The notes below the pieces were generated by a model. It was not told the DNA's origin, did not search any database, and saw nothing but the letters and a program-made list of their open reading frames with translations. A stretch of 64,000 nt of DNA from Bathymodiolus brooksi (lineage: Eukaryota; Mollusca; Bivalvia; Mytilida; Modiolidae), in assembly GCA_963680875.1 (NCBI GenBank), contig OY804582.1, positions 56,934,646-56,998,645 of the forward strand. Direction: 5' to 3'. Positions 25,870 to 35,908 of this stretch are shown one piece after another. Positions within the stretch are counted from its first letter, which is position 1. Every line of letters starts with the position of its first letter. Both the position numbers and the translations under genes were made by a program.

Positions 25870-28800
25870 AAGTCTAGAAGATTGTGCAACAATACCGATA
25901 AAGATGTTACAAAAAATATATTGACAAAATTTTCGATCAACAAATGACCTTCAATGTCTTTCAAAATTAGACTGAGTTTGTAAAGATTAGAGATGGTATA
26001 ATTACAACTCGCTAAATAGTCAGGTGACGATCCGTTACTCATTAAGTTCTCTGGTTGGTAGATATATATATAACACCTTAAAGTAAAATCAGGACAACGC
26101 ATGGCGGGTATCTGAGATGATTGAAATCTTACTAAAAATTCATTGTTATCACTAATGACAAAAAATGCATAGAAATTCATTACATTCCATTTTTGTATCA
26201 ACTTTGTTCGATGTTATAATAAAAAGAGGAGCTCTACTCTGAGCATGTTTTAGATGAAAAATCTTGTCTTACAAAACTAATGGTTTCTCATGTCACAGAT
26301 ATGTAGAAATATCTTCTTTTAGAGTGAGATTGCAATCTTCAGCTGTGTAGGTTTAATTTGTCTTTTTTGTCTTTTCAGAATGAAAATAAAGATAAAGTTC
26401 TAGAAATAATAAAATCGATCAAAACAATCGGGAACAACTTTTTCAAAGAACAGAAAATACAGGATGCCAAGAGAAAGTATAAGAAAGCACTAAGGCGAGA
26501 ATAATAGAATGTTTTGTTTTACGTTACTTTCGTGAGTTTGAGCCCTGATCGGGTCAATCCAATGACTATAAAATCGGTATTTGTTGCTTCTCCGCTAAGC
26601 ATGCAGCATTAAGCAAAGACTGGTTGTTTGGAATCAAGATAATGTGTCCGAGTGGGGCGACATGTCTACCCACGGACTGTTGTTTCAGTGAGCTAGCACT
26701 ATAAAATCCAACTAAGTGTGTTAGTCTAGTACAAAGCGGAGCTCGTCATCATTTCATTGAAAATTAACTTGTTCTAACTGAAAAATTGTTAAGTTGGCGT
26801 TAAACAACAATCACTCACCAGTCACTGACTCGCCTTCAGCAGTTATGTGGATGCTAAGTTTAGAGGTGTAGGAAGATTGAATTCCTAGTAAATACCGTGG
26901 AGCATAAGTAGATATCTGGTAATATTTCTCAAGGTAGAGCCACGAATAGGTTAATGAATCGGACATTTTCATTGGCTAAAAGGTTAATGAATTGGACATT
27001 TTCATTGGCTTAAAAACCTGATATCATTGTCAACAATATTATTTTTATTGGTGTTGGTTTGTACTACAAATGTTTAAAAGCATTTTTATTTAATAACTTA
27101 TCTGATGAAAATTAATTAAGCAAAAATAACTGAAATATTGTGGAAAGTGAAGTTTTACACCATAACCTTAAACCTAGAGCCACACTATGTCACTCCAATA
27201 AAAATACAGAAGGAAACATTTAATTCTTAGTCAGGTTTTTATTACATGTATAGGTATCTAGAACATGTAGAGGAGAATATGGAGTTAGAAGATGATGAAT
27301 CACAGATGGACAAACTACATTGTTTACCTATCACATTGAATCTGTAAGTTGTCAATACACAGTTTGTATACATTGTACCAGGTTTATTTCATCACTGCTG
27401 AAAATATCAAAAATTTGTTGAAAGGCCATGTGAGCTTTTGTCATCATTTGGCATCTGTCGTCTGTTAACTTTTCACATTTGAATCTTCTACTCTGAAACC
27501 GCTTGGCCAAATGAACTGAAACTTGGTAGGAAGCATCTATGGAAGGTCCTCATCCCAATTCGTTAACAAACATGGCCACCATAGGCAATTCTTGTTTCTG
27601 ATTAGTTGATTTCTAAAAATCTTCTTCTCTGAAACCACTTTTCCAAATAGTGTAACCTTTAACAGGCTGGTTCTATGGAATAGATCCTCTGTCAGATTTC
27701 CTCATTTCATCTCATTTGACAAAAAACATGGTCGGCATAGGCAATTCTTGTTTCTGATTGGCTGAAATTTAAAAAATCTTCTCCTCTGAAACTAGGAAGC
27801 ACAATGAATTGTTACTTTGTAGGAATGGTGTATGGGAGATCCTATGCAAAATTTCCATATTTGTGCCAATCATACAACTAATATGGCTGCCATAGCCAGT
27901 TCTTGTTTGTGATTGCCCAATAAAAAAAAAATCTTCTCTAAAACCATTTGGCCAAATTAATTGAAATTTGGTAAGAAGCACCTATATAAAGTTTGCTCAA
28001 AACATAATGACAGCTGAGCAACACAGGCTCACCTCACTGAGCCTCTAGTTTTGTTTATTTTCTCATAAGTACATGTATATGTAATATATTTCATCATGTC
28101 GCTTTTCTGTCTTAAAATTAAACGTAGGAACCAGGAAAACAACATAAAGATATACATTTGAACTCTATGTAACTTAATCTATCTATATGACTATTGAAAG
28201 AAATACTATATAAAAATAGACTGGAATTAGTTATATATCACACCATGATGGCTCGGGGTATATTCATCCAAAGCCAGGACATTATATAGGGTATACTATC
28301 TAGAACCTGAATACCTATTATATTATGGTGCATAGCTTTAGTTTTAAAAATTCAAACATTTTCATGCTGTTTAAACATTACAGAAAGTCTGTTTCTGTAT
28401 CAGACATCATTTTAGTACAGTAAAACACATTTAAAACATCAACATCTGTTTCGTCACAGTAATGACATTTCAGCTCTATTATATGGAAAGAAAATTTATA
28501 TTTTCCTGACCAGCACAATGAAATAACTTGGTAAGTCTTAATAGGATAGAAAACCAATGCTAGAACTGGCAGGCGAATGACATTTTCTAACCATTTGATC
28601 ACGTGATATACAAAGCCGAATGTACCCGGCTGGCAATCCAATGAAAATGCAATATTTTTTTATAAACCATGATATATATATATATATATACCTTATAAAT
28701 GTAAACTTATAGCCATAAATACAAAACAAACTGCTGAAATATATGTGATACAGCTGTATTAATTGCTTGGTCAATGCTACTTAAGAAAACCTGGTACAGT

Positions 28801-31800
28801 TAAGATTTTGTTTGACTTTCTTTTAGAGCTGCATGTAGTTTAAAGCTAAAGGAATATTCTGATGCCTTACAACATTGTGATCAGGTAACTGCTTTCCATA
28901 ATTTTGATCATGTTTGTCATGTAAAATGTTGTAGACTAGATAAATCAGTTCTCTAGAGAGGAGTAGCCCTCTGTCAAATAAAATTCTGATGAGAAAAACA
29001 TGTCCAAGAATAATTGGAATAAAAAATTATGTTAAGAAAAACATGCCAAACATACACAAGAATAATTGAAATATAGAAATTCTGATTAGAAGAACATGCC
29101 AAGAATAATTGGAATAAAAAAAAAATAAACAAATTCTAATAAGAAAAAAGATACAAAAGAATAATTGGAATAAAAAAAAATCCTGATAAGAATAACTGGA
29201 ATAAAAAATCCTGATAAGAATAACTGAAATAAAAAAATCCTGATAAGAATAACTGAAATAAAAAATCCTGATAAGAATAACTAGAATACTGAAATTCTGA
29301 TAAGAACATACACAAGAATAATTGGAATGAAAAAATCCTGATAAGTGAGTGAATTATTGTTGCTTAACTTGAAATGAGCAATTCTTCAGCTATATCATGG
29401 AGAGAACAAGTTACATTCAATGAGATGATGATGATGTCCGTTTTGTACTTGGCCATTGCAATTATTTTGATTTTTATAGTTTAAGCTCACTGAAAAAACA
29501 TTTCGCGGGTAGAATTTCACTCCACTCTGACACATTATCTTGATTGCGAGCCAACCAGTCTTTCCTTTTACAACTTAATGGGGAGCTTAGGTGAGAAGCA
29601 GCTAATACCAATTTCATAGTCTTTGGTTTGACCTGACCAGGGTTTGACCCCACGAGGCGAGAATGCTAACCATTACACCACAGATTTGGTTAACATGTCG
29701 AAGAATAATGGGAATACAGAAATCCTGATAAAAACATGCTTAAGACGTTTTGATTAAAAAATCCTGATAAGATGAACATATCTTAAGAATAATTGGAATA
29801 AAAAAATCCTAACAAGTAGAATTTAAAAGACTTTCCATATAATTTAAATTTTCAGCTAACATAGCAGATTTTGATTCTTCATGTTCTGGCCTGATGTGCT
29901 TTAATGATTTTTTACAATCTGTATTTTAATCAGTGAAACTTACATCAGAATACAGGTCAAGATCAAGTTCCATACATTTTTTATAACAAGAAAGAATCTA
30001 GATGCCAGTGAACATAAAAGAAAATCGGGGCCGTCGTGATTGTATGGTAGTTGGATTTACAACTACATATGCAATTAGTGCCCATCACCACGGATGTTGT
30101 GAGTTCGAATCTCGATCAGGGCGAGGTGTACAACGTTATGTGATAAAGTCTGTCAGTGACTTGCGACAGGTCGGTGGTTTTCTACAGGTCCTCCGGTTTA
30201 CTCCATCAATATAACTGACCGCCACAATATAGCTGAAATATTGTTGAAAGTGGCATTAAACACCATCAAAACAAACAAAAAATAAAAGAAAATCCATGTA
30301 AATTCAGTTAAAATCAAAGTAAGGAACAGTAATTTCATTGGTGTTCTACAACTTACAATCACCGTTAGGTGATGTTATGAAGGTCATAGATCTAATTAAT
30401 GTATGCTGAGACAAATGAAGAATGTGGGACAAATTTTGAAATTTGCTATAAAAAAAAAAATCTAGGGTCATACTTGTTCTGCCACATTTATACTAAAATT
30501 CAGAAGTTTTATCATGTCCACGTTTTCAGAACCCCTTGTCAAATTTGATTAATTAATTTCTTGAATATTTTGATTTTTTTTGCAGGTTTTACAAGAAGAT
30601 GAAAACAATGTAAAGGCTTTGTTTAGGAAAGGACAAGCATTAAATGGTTTAAATAAATGGGATGAAGCTTTGGTAAGTTATCTTTTAAAACTTTTTATTA
30701 TATATTGGTCTATTATATATAGGTCACTTGGTCAATAAACTGTTCTTAATCTGGACCTTATATGATATTTCATTGTCATATAATTTATTATAAAAAAAAT
30801 GATGTAAGTGAACATTTGAAACTGAGATAATATGGGCTTTGATTGTTATTCTTCATTACACACCTGACTGTAAGTACATTGTGACCCTGCCCTGCACACA
30901 AACAACACTCTTAAACCTCCTCATCTGCCAGATGGGAGGCTATTGATAAATATCAACAGATTTTACATAGTAACTTATAGCTGAGTATTTTAACAAGGCA
31001 CACATTTTCATATACAAATATGACAATGTTATGCAAATTTATCATGAATGCAAAAATTAAAAAAAAAAAAAAAATTATGCTTGTTTTATGACTGCAAAAT
31101 TGATGTGGTTGTATTATAGTATGGGTGTTTCTTCATTGTTGTGTTCCATATCATGACTTATGTTTTTTTTATAATAACTCAAATTCTATTTGATTGATCC
31201 TTTTGAAAGTCGAACTCAACGATCCATGATAAAGAATAAGGGTCCTAATGGATTTCAGTGATTCTAGCCGTATCCATTTCTAAACAAGAAATCCAAATAT
31301 GCCGAAAATGGTCGACTTGCTCCAGTTTTAACAAGTAACGGCCAGGCCATAGGCATTTCGTGAAATTTTATAACCAACAACATAAAGGATACAAACAGTT
31401 GTATCATTACTCTACATACAAGTTATAGATATATGTTGAAGGACTTATCAGTCAGCTATATATGAATTGTAGATACATTTGTATACTAGTAATCTTTATA
31501 CAGTGGAACCTGTCTAATCCGACGCACGAAGGGACCAAGGAAATGTGTCGGATTGTACAGGATGTCGGAATGCTCAGGTTTATTTTAGTTAGATTTATGT
31601 TGGAAAACTCAGGTGTCGGATTGCTCAAGTTCCACTGTATATTTGTTATGATTGTGAGATATTGTTCTAATATGTATTTTGTTGTCATTTTAGGAAAGTT
31701 TCAAGCAAGCAAATCAAATAGAACCCACAGATAAAGGTCAGTTAGAATGATAATAAATAATAACTAGGTTTCAAGATATTATATTTTATTATAGTATTAG

Positions 31801-33209
31801 TAAATGGGTGTTTTCATAATGGCCCTGTTATGTGTCCAAGGTCTGTAATTGAGACAAGGAGTTTGTATTGGCCAGAGGCAACACATTTTCAGAAAATCCA
31901 CTGTTGTCTATTTAAAAAAAGATAACGATCTTTAAGTCAAAAACGAAAGAAACAAAACTCAAGCAAACGTATTAAAATTTGGCGGCCATTGTTTTTAATA
32001 ATGGACCACTTTTTCCATAGTGGTCCTGTATTTATGCCCCGTAAATCCTGTAATGCCCTGCCAGGAGATTTATTAAACATGCAGTGATAGCAATAATATA
32101 GTAAGTTGGTTAAAAATTAATGTTACTAGTGAACGATAACTTGTAATGTTTTACCTTGTTCTCCCAAACTCTACATGTATTTAGCACACCTGGCAAAAAA
32201 CCAAGTGAATTTTGCAATCACTACCATCATTTGGTCACAATTAATTTTCACCTGCAGAATGCCCACCGAAATGGAAATAAATTTGACAAAGATGGTTTCT
32301 GTGAAGAAGAAATTCAGACTTGTATAAATGAAGAAGGGGGAAATTAAGGATATTTTTTTTTTTTTTACTAAATTTAATACAATGTTTGACAACTTTTTCT
32401 TTCTTATTTATAAAGCTTACAATGGCTTTAATGCAATATTAATCTGGGATATAGACTCATCATGAAAAATATGTATACTCAATTCAGAAAAATAGTTCCT
32501 ATTATTTTCTTTCATAAAGTGACAATGTTAAAAATATTCTGGGAGCTGTCGCGATCATGATCGTATGGTAGTTCGAATCCTGCTCATGGCAAGGTGTTCT
32601 CGTTACAACATTATGTGATTAAGGTTGGTCAGTGATTTGCGGCAGGTCGTTATTTTTCTCCAGGTACTCTGGTTTCCTCCATCAATAAAACTGACGCCAC
32701 GATATAACTGAAATATTGTAGAAAGTGGAGTTAAACACCATAGCCCTAACCCTAACCCACAGGCAGGTGTTTCTCTGGTAAGTTGGTCACATTTTCTCAG
32801 GTTTTTCTACCCCAATAAGATTGGCAGTCATGATTTTGCTGAAAAACTGCTGAAAATGAAGATAAACACCCAATCAATCAAGCCATCTTAAGCAATACAT
32901 ATAAATGAATAGGATAATTGTTATGCAATGTACTTGTATTAACATATTTCAATATGTACAAAAATGCTGTCGGCAGCACCTTGAATGCTTTGAATTTTCT
33001 ACCTATCCTCACTCAAAAGGGAAAGTTTTAATTTTTTATTAATTTTCTGTTAATAAATTTAAATTATAATACACATATATACGTGTACTTATATTCTTAT
33101 TTTTCTCCATTTTTTAGGTATACTTAATGAAATTACAAGAACAAAGAAAGCAATGGATGCTTATAAAGAGAAAGAAAAGAAGATGTATTCCAAATTATTT
33201 GCATCTTGA
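15181..33209 (+). CDS. PPID: Cyclophilin 40 (peptidyl-prolyl cis-trans isomerase D), 11 exons
   Basis: Complete gene. Exons: 15181..15238, 19209..19349, 20247..20353, 21892..22080, 24947..25069, 26379..26494, 27254..27343, 28827..28884, 30586..30672, 31694..31736, 33118..33209 (stop TGA). They total 1104 nt, 367 codons, and all phases agree; the human protein is 370 residues. Residues ~7-170 form the cyclophilin fold, with active-site equivalents R66, F71, M72, Q74, Q122, F124 and H137. The tryptophan of cyclophilin A is H132, the Cyp40 hallmark associated with weak cyclosporin binding. Residues ~207-350 are TPR helices; the Hsp90 carboxylate-clamp residues K221, N225, N274, K304 and R308 are all present. 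The end is a basic helix rich in K/E. The expected role is an Hsp90 co-chaperone and prolyl isomerase in cytosol and nucleus. Ten introns carry many repeats; intron 6 is GC-AG. Start choice: ATG at 15181 gives the normal short N-terminus before PRVFFDI. Confidence 0.96.
15615..16140 (-). pseudogene. Dead non-LTR retrotransposon (LINE) reverse transcriptase C-terminus
   Basis: Minus-strand frame inside PPID intron 1. It contains motifs I recognise from the C-terminal part of Jockey/CR1-type ORF2 proteins: [49 protein letters not shown], and [20 protein letters not shown]. After an in-frame TAA the same frame continues with the expected family ending ([14 protein letters not shown] ... WNHLD-like GNHLDENCV). 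No catalytic RT core or endonuclease is present. It is therefore a 5'-truncated, stop-bearing fragment. Confidence 0.88.
16285..16432. repeat. Imperfect tandem duplication in PPID intron 1
   Basis: Two ~70-100-bp copies, each with TTTTTTTAGAGCA, a GCGACCTGAG/GCGGTCTGAG segment and GAGCGATAAATTGGCTA. No function is assigned. Confidence 0.6.
16508..18097. mobile_element. 1.6-kb inverted-repeat element in PPID intron 1
   Basis: The left end carries AGGCCATG, then ATTGTTGGTTTCCCCTAAC (16509..16547). The right end carries the exact reverse complement, GTTAGGGGAAACCAACAAT, then CATGGCCT (18061..18095). The inverted repeats are ~36 bp and face outward. Minus-strand frames inside (16593..16862 and 17570..18040) show no domain I recognise. 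An inner hairpin lies at 16741..16821 (CACAAGCCCGACGGTC against GACCGACGGGCTTGTG). Probably a non-autonomous or decayed DNA transposon; the superfamily is unknown. Confidence 0.65.
19209..19349 (+). CDS. PPID: PPID exon 2
   Basis: Acceptor TTTTTCAG at 19208, donor GTAAGT at 19350. Encodes the first cyclophilin strands ([31 protein letters not shown]), ending one base into the next codon. Confidence 0.96.
19919..20062 (-). mobile_element. SINE family 1, tail half only
   Basis: Begins in a GTGTGTGTG tail and GTGTTTAACTCCACTTTCAA, and ends near CACGGACAAACTTTATCACA. The tRNA-like head is missing, so the copy is 5'-truncated. It lies in PPID intron 2. Confidence 0.8.
20247..20353 (+). CDS. PPID: PPID exon 3
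   Basis: Acceptor TTATAG, donor GTAAGT. Encodes the catalytic stretch [20 protein letters not shown] and [17 protein letters not shown]; ends in phase 0. Confidence 0.97.
20374..20694. mobile_element. Inverted-repeat MITE in PPID intron 3
   Basis: Starts AGACTCAGATTGACGTCCAA and continues TCCTCAAATC. The reverse complement of its end is AGACTCAGATCAGCGTCCAC, continuing TCCTCAAATC. The element is 321 bp and starts 20 bp past the exon 3 donor. Internal TCTCAAATCGATGG motifs are repeated. No coding capacity. Confidence 0.75.
21140..21325. repeat. Degenerate short repeats in PPID intron 3
   Basis: Several diverged copies of ACCTCACTTAAAACAAAACT / CACTTTACACAAAACTACCT. A decayed minisatellite. 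Confidence 0.6.
21892..22080 (+). CDS. PPID: PPID exon 4
   Basis: Acceptor TTTTTCAG, donor GTAAGT; exactly 63 codons. Encodes [19 protein letters not shown] and [13 protein letters not shown], the core of the isomerase pocket. Confidence 0.97.
22107..22212 (-). mobile_element. SINE family 1, tail fragment
   Basis: Contains GTTTAACGCCACTTTCAAGA and CCACCGACCTGTCGCAAAGC, with an internal deletion after ATATTTCAG. It lies directly after the exon 4 donor of PPID. Confidence 0.8.
22884..24673. mobile_element. Candidate 1.8-kb composite element in PPID intron 4
   Basis: The ends are short inverted repeats (GCAGTGCGTGAAAT left; ATTTCAGGCACTGC right). The two ends also share diverged GGGCCAGT, AGCTT and CGCCCGAA-type motifs in opposite orientation. 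A separate MITE is nested inside. No transposase is recognised. Boundaries are tentative. Confidence 0.4.
23481..23781. mobile_element. MITE with G/C-run terminal inverted repeats (Harbinger-like?)
   Basis: The left end GGGACCGACCATTTAACTTG is followed by a G-rich run and TTATGGTTTTT. The right end is its mirror: AAAACCATAA, a run of C, then CAAGTTAAATGGTCCGCCCC. Flanking TTA on both sides fits a 3-bp target duplication. That TSD suggests, but does not prove, the PIF/Harbinger superfamily. A half copy lies at 55169..55340. Confidence 0.72.
24947..25069 (+). CDS. PPID: PPID exon 5
   Basis: Acceptor TTATAG, donor GTAATG; exactly 41 codons. Completes the cyclophilin domain ([10 protein letters not shown]) and encodes the acidic linker ([20 protein letters not shown]) before the TPR part. 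Confidence 0.95.
25113..25378 (-). mobile_element. SINE family 1, full length with target-site duplication
   Basis: Flanked by TCTGAATTTC on both sides (25103..25112 and 25379..25388). Tail at the left (GTGTTTAGTGCTAATTTCAA), tRNA-like head at the right (GGTTCGAACTC as B box). It lies in PPID intron 5, 43 bp after the exon 5 donor. Confidence 0.9.
25837..25868. repeat. (TA)n microsatellite
   Basis: Uninterrupted TA dinucleotide run in PPID intron 5. A second TA run lies at 28671..28691 in intron 7. Confidence 0.95.
26379..26494 (+). CDS. PPID: PPID exon 6 (ends at a GC donor)
   Basis: Acceptor CTTTTCAG. Encodes the first TPR helix pair including [12 protein letters not shown] and KYKKAL. 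The reading frame requires the exon to end at AAG (26494), so the donor is GC (26495-26496, AAG|GCGAGA). Exon 7 begins with G and restores R-Y-L. Reading through would add only two codons before TAA. Confidence 0.92.
26525..26825 (+). mobile_element. SINE family 2 copy
   Basis: Carries the family-2 body (GAGTGGGGCGACATGTCTAC, CAGTGAGCTAGCACTATA) and ends in GCGTTAAACAACAATCACTC. Related copies are at 29343..29690 (minus), 51770..51920 (minus) and 63660..63830 (plus). It sits ~30 bp inside the GC-AG intron 6 of PPID. Confidence 0.75.
26951..27013. repeat. Direct repeat, two ~31-bp copies
   Basis: GGACATTTTCATTGGCTAAA occurs twice in succession, each preceded by TTAATGAAT. Small tandem duplication in PPID intron 6. 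Confidence 0.8.
27254..27343 (+). CDS. PPID: PPID exon 7
   Basis: Acceptor TATAG, donor GTAAGT. Encodes [17 protein letters not shown] and LHCLPITLN of the TPR domain. Confidence 0.95.
27421..28053. mobile_element. Short copy of the 'gtgagc...ctgagcctctag' repeat family
   Basis: Starts AGGCCATGTGAGCTTTTGTC and ends CAGGCTCACCTCACTGAGCC then TCTAGTTTTG, the same ends as the long copy at 37021..39492. Inside are 2-4 diverged units of ~160 bp with TCTTCTNCTCTGAAACC and CCAAATNAANTGAAACTTGG. Abundant in bivalve genomes to my knowledge; the transposition mechanism is not evident from the sequence. Confidence 0.8.
28827..28884 (+). CDS. PPID: PPID exon 8
   Basis: Acceptor TTTTAG, donor GTAACT. 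Encodes the TPR helix [19 protein letters not shown]. Confidence 0.95.
28975..29340. repeat. Minisatellite (~20-35-bp degenerate units) in PPID intron 8, left part
   Basis: Repeats of AAGAATAATTGGAATAAAAA and AATCCTGATAAGAATAACTG. It resumes at 29691..29815 after a SINE insertion, so the SINE landed in an existing array. Confidence 0.88.
29343..29690 (-). mobile_element. SINE family 2, full length, inserted in the minisatellite
   Basis: On the minus strand it starts with a tRNA-like head (GTGTAATGGTTAGCATTCTC as A-box region; GGGTCAAACCC as B-box region). The body and a tail follow, ending CAAGTTAAGCAACAATAATT. The minisatellite continues on both sides. Confidence 0.82.
29691..29815. repeat. 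Minisatellite, right part
   Basis: Continuation of the 28975..29340 array, with AAGAATAATGGGAATACAGA and AATCCTGATAA units. Confidence 0.8.
30027..30281 (+). mobile_element. SINE family 1, full length with 13-bp target-site duplication
   Basis: Flanked by ATAAAAGAAAATC at 30014..30026 and 30282..30294. Head GGGGCCGTCGTGATTGTATG, TAGTTGG A-box region, GTGAGTTCGAATCTC B-box region, shared tail with GTCAGTGACTTGCGACAGGT, and an A/CAAA-rich 3' end. This copy defines the family in this window. It lies in PPID intron 8, ~290 bp before exon 9. Confidence 0.94.
30586..30672 (+). CDS. PPID: PPID exon 9
   Basis: Acceptor TTTGCAG, donor GTAAGT; 29 codons. Encodes the third TPR start with the clamp residues in [12 protein letters not shown]. 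Confidence 0.95.
31501..31637. mobile_element. 137-bp MITE with CAGTGGAACC termini and TA target duplication
   Basis: Left end CAGTGGAACCTGTCTAATCC (then GAC). The reverse complement of the right end is CAGTGGAACTTGAGCAATCC (then GAC). TA flanks both sides. The CAGTGGAACCT start and TA target fit pogo/Tigger-type Tc1/mariner elements. It lies in PPID intron 9, 56 bp before the exon 10 acceptor. Confidence 0.82.
31694..31736 (+). CDS. PPID: PPID exon 10
   Basis: Acceptor ATTTTAG, donor GTCAGT. Encodes [14 protein letters not shown] plus one base. Confidence 0.93.
32548..32762 (+). mobile_element. SINE family 1 with telomere-like tail
   Basis: Head has an internal deletion joining GTATGGTAGTT to CGAATCCTGCTCATGGC. 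The shared tail ends GTTAAACACCATA, followed by CCCTAACCCTAACCC at 32744..32758. It lies in PPID intron 10. Confidence 0.82.
33118..33209 (+). CDS. PPID: PPID exon 11 and stop
   Basis: Acceptor TTTTTAG. Encodes [20 protein letters not shown] and [10 protein letters not shown], then TGA. This matches the conserved basic C-terminal helix of Cyp40 proteins. Confidence 0.95.
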
Positions 33210-33883
33210 CCACTTTTCTTAGATTAGATACATGTAGTAGTAAGAAGTCAATGATTGGGTTTATTCTCATTCTAATAGACAATGACAAAAAAAGACAATG
33301 TTTTGAATTTCTCATAGACAAATGTAAAATGACAGATGTTATGTAGAACAACACTAGCTGTAAGTATCTTCATCATATGAGAAAGACCTCAATTAAATTT
33401 GAAAATTATTATTTCCGTTATTTTTGTTTGATTATTTTTTTGTAGCTCACATGATCCGAAGTATCATTCAAGCTATTGCCATCCATTTGCATCCTTTTTC
33501 CTTCTTATCACCGGTAAGGCCAGACTTAAAAATATTTCTGTTTGCCTAAACCCTACCCACCATTCTGAGGTGTGGGTAGGTAGGTAGGTAGGGAAATTCT
33601 TTTTTTTTTTACATTAAAAGAAAAAAAGGGGGGTCAAAATTATTGTACCTTATAACGTTATAAACGCTTTAATAATGATAGGCTAAGTTTGGTATTGACA
33701 CATATATAGATCTATCTGTACTAAGATCCTTTCTTATAACATTTCGTTAAGTTTTCCACTTCAATGTCCCGATTTTTTTTCTCAATGTTTACATTGTATA
33801 TACAGACAAATGTTTTAATTGAGTTTATTTGAATACAAAATTCAAATGCAAAAAACTTGTACAAAACACTATCAGAACTTCTG

Positions 33884-33889
33884 AATAAA
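33884..33889 (+). terminator. Possible polyadenylation signal of PPID
   Basis: AATAAA hexamer ~675 bp after the PPID stop, just before a SINE. It is a weak call because the sequence is AT-rich and AATAAA occurs by chance. Confidence 0.3.
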
Positions 33890-33917
33890 CTCTAACATTT
33901 AAAATTTGACTAGATTT

Positions 33918-34145
33918 GACATTTCAAATGTTTCAACAATACTTCAGTTATATCGTGGAGGAAACATGAGTACCCGGAGAAAAGCGATGACCTGTCGCAA
34001 GTCACTGACAAACTTTATCACATAATGTTGTATCGAGTACATCTCGTCATGAACGAGGTTCGAACTCACAACTTTAGTGGCGATAGGCACTGATTTCACA
34101 GGTAGTTATAAATCTAACTACCATATGATCACGACTACAACTGCC
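33918..34145 (-). mobile_element. SINE family 1 copy, tail truncated
   Basis: Contains CAACAATACTTCAGTTATATC, the GTCGCAAGTCACTGACAAAC body and the reversed tRNA-like head (GGTTCGAACTC; CATATGATCACGACTAC). Confidence 0.82.
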
Positions 34146-35062
34146 TTCTTGTGAATTTTTTATTTTTTTATATTTTATGTTGAATTATAATGTCAAACTA
34201 TAATTTTCCCTTTACTTGTTACTCTGTACTAAACAGTCGGGAAGCCATGCACAGAAATCTCGAAATCAAGGGACGTAACTATTTTTTAGACAGATGACGC
34301 TTTAAAAGTGAGCGGCCATGCATTGTTTATGTTGACACCCCATGCGTTTTTACTGAATATCTTCATAGATAAAACTAAAAGAAGTATTCATTTTTATTGA
34401 ATCCATTTTTTAAATAAAATTTTAACGTGACTGACGCGTGAATACGTGTATTTATGACATCGTTTGCTTGAAATCAACGTTGGAACTCGGGATACAGCTG
34501 CTGAAGAAATGTTGACCAAAAAAATGGCACTAAAAATCTATTCTTAAAATAAGTGGAACAATTGCATCCCATTGGCTGGTTATTAATAAATCTGAGACAG
34601 TCATACAAATTTCATCAATTTTCCTCAGAAAGAAATCGTCGTCACACACTTCAACGAATACTTCGTGCCATGTTTTTGTGTTTTCAAAACGAGAGTCTGT
34701 TGGAAACTATCGGTCTTAATTTCAATCCAATTTTTACGTGCACAGATGACGAGAGGGTAAAAAACCGAAAAGCCATTATGTCATGCTTCATCCGTATCAA
34801 TTAGATGCTTTACATAACACAAATTGTCGTGTGATAAGGCGCTGAACGGATAAGGTTAAACTATGTAACAAAATCAATACGGACACGGGTACGAAAAAAA
34901 TCCGTAAAAAAAAAATCCGCGATTTTTTAACCAAAAAAGATTTTGAGTCGGGCGCTTTTTTATGAGTCGGTCGGGTTCGGGCAAACAAACATATTCTTTT
35001 TTATGGCCTAATATTTAACATTTCAATCTGCTTCTCCGAAATCACTGGGCCAATTGAAACCA

Positions 35063-35200
35063 AACCTGGTAGGGTTAGGGTTTTGATGTCTCATGCCACT
35101 TTCAACAATATTTCAGCTATATCATGGCGGTCAGTTTTATTGGTGGAGGAAACCGGAGTACACGGAAAAATCCACCGACCTGTCGCAAGTCACAGAAATA
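35063..35200 (-). mobile_element. SINE family 1, tail half with telomere-like end
   Basis: Starts with GGTAGGGTTAGGGTTTTG, then ATGCCACTTTCAACAATATT, and stops after CCTGTCGCAAGTCAC. It is headless. The GGGTTAGGG is the same tail type as 32744..32758 on the opposite strand. Confidence 0.78.
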
Positions 35201-35908
35201 ACCTTGTAAGAATATTCATTGGTTGGTCCAATACAAAGTTTATGTTGTTTGTTCCAATCCGAAATTAAACATAGCTACCAGTGCATATTATGTAAAAAAT
35301 AATATATCAGAAACTGAAGGGCAGATTGGATGTTGATATTGTAGGAATGTTTATTATATAGTCATGTGCTTATTTTGAGTTTTGAGTGCTGATTGACAAA
35401 AACCAAAATGGCTTTTTTATGCCCTGCATACGATAACATGGAACATATAGTTTTTCAGCTTGTCTGTGTTTTTATGTTTGTTTGTTCGTCTGTTCTGCTT
35501 CACTTTGTGAATGCAACTCTTCTGAGGTTTTTGATACGATAGCTTTCATAATTGGTTGGATGATATGTAGTCGACCATATTTTGTTGATATATTTGTGTA
35601 ATTACGGTATAGTTTTGAGGCTGAATAATCGATTCTAATAGACAGTGTAAATATAATCTATTAATTAAAAGATGGCTGCTCAGTTTAAAATATGTAGGTA
35701 CAGGGCATGCTCTCATGACATTGTCTTGGTTTATTAATATAACATATTCCAATATTCAATATTTTGAATTTTGTTCATTGTGAGATATCTGAAAATTTAT
35801 TTAAGTATGTCAGTAATTTTTTCATTTCAAATTGAATATAGGTGATGACATTTGTTTAATAATATGTTTTGCATTAAAAATTGCAGTTATAAATATATTA
35901 ATTAAATG

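Noticed and set aside
26495..26502. Natural stop of PPID after exon 6 (ALRRE then TAA)
   Set aside because: Five downstream exons continue the Cyp40 TPR domain in perfect phase, so a GC donor is the better explanation for the main transcript.
34553..34804. 83-codon plus-strand frame between the two genes
   Set aside because: No recognised domain or neighbours; adjacent to repeat sequence.
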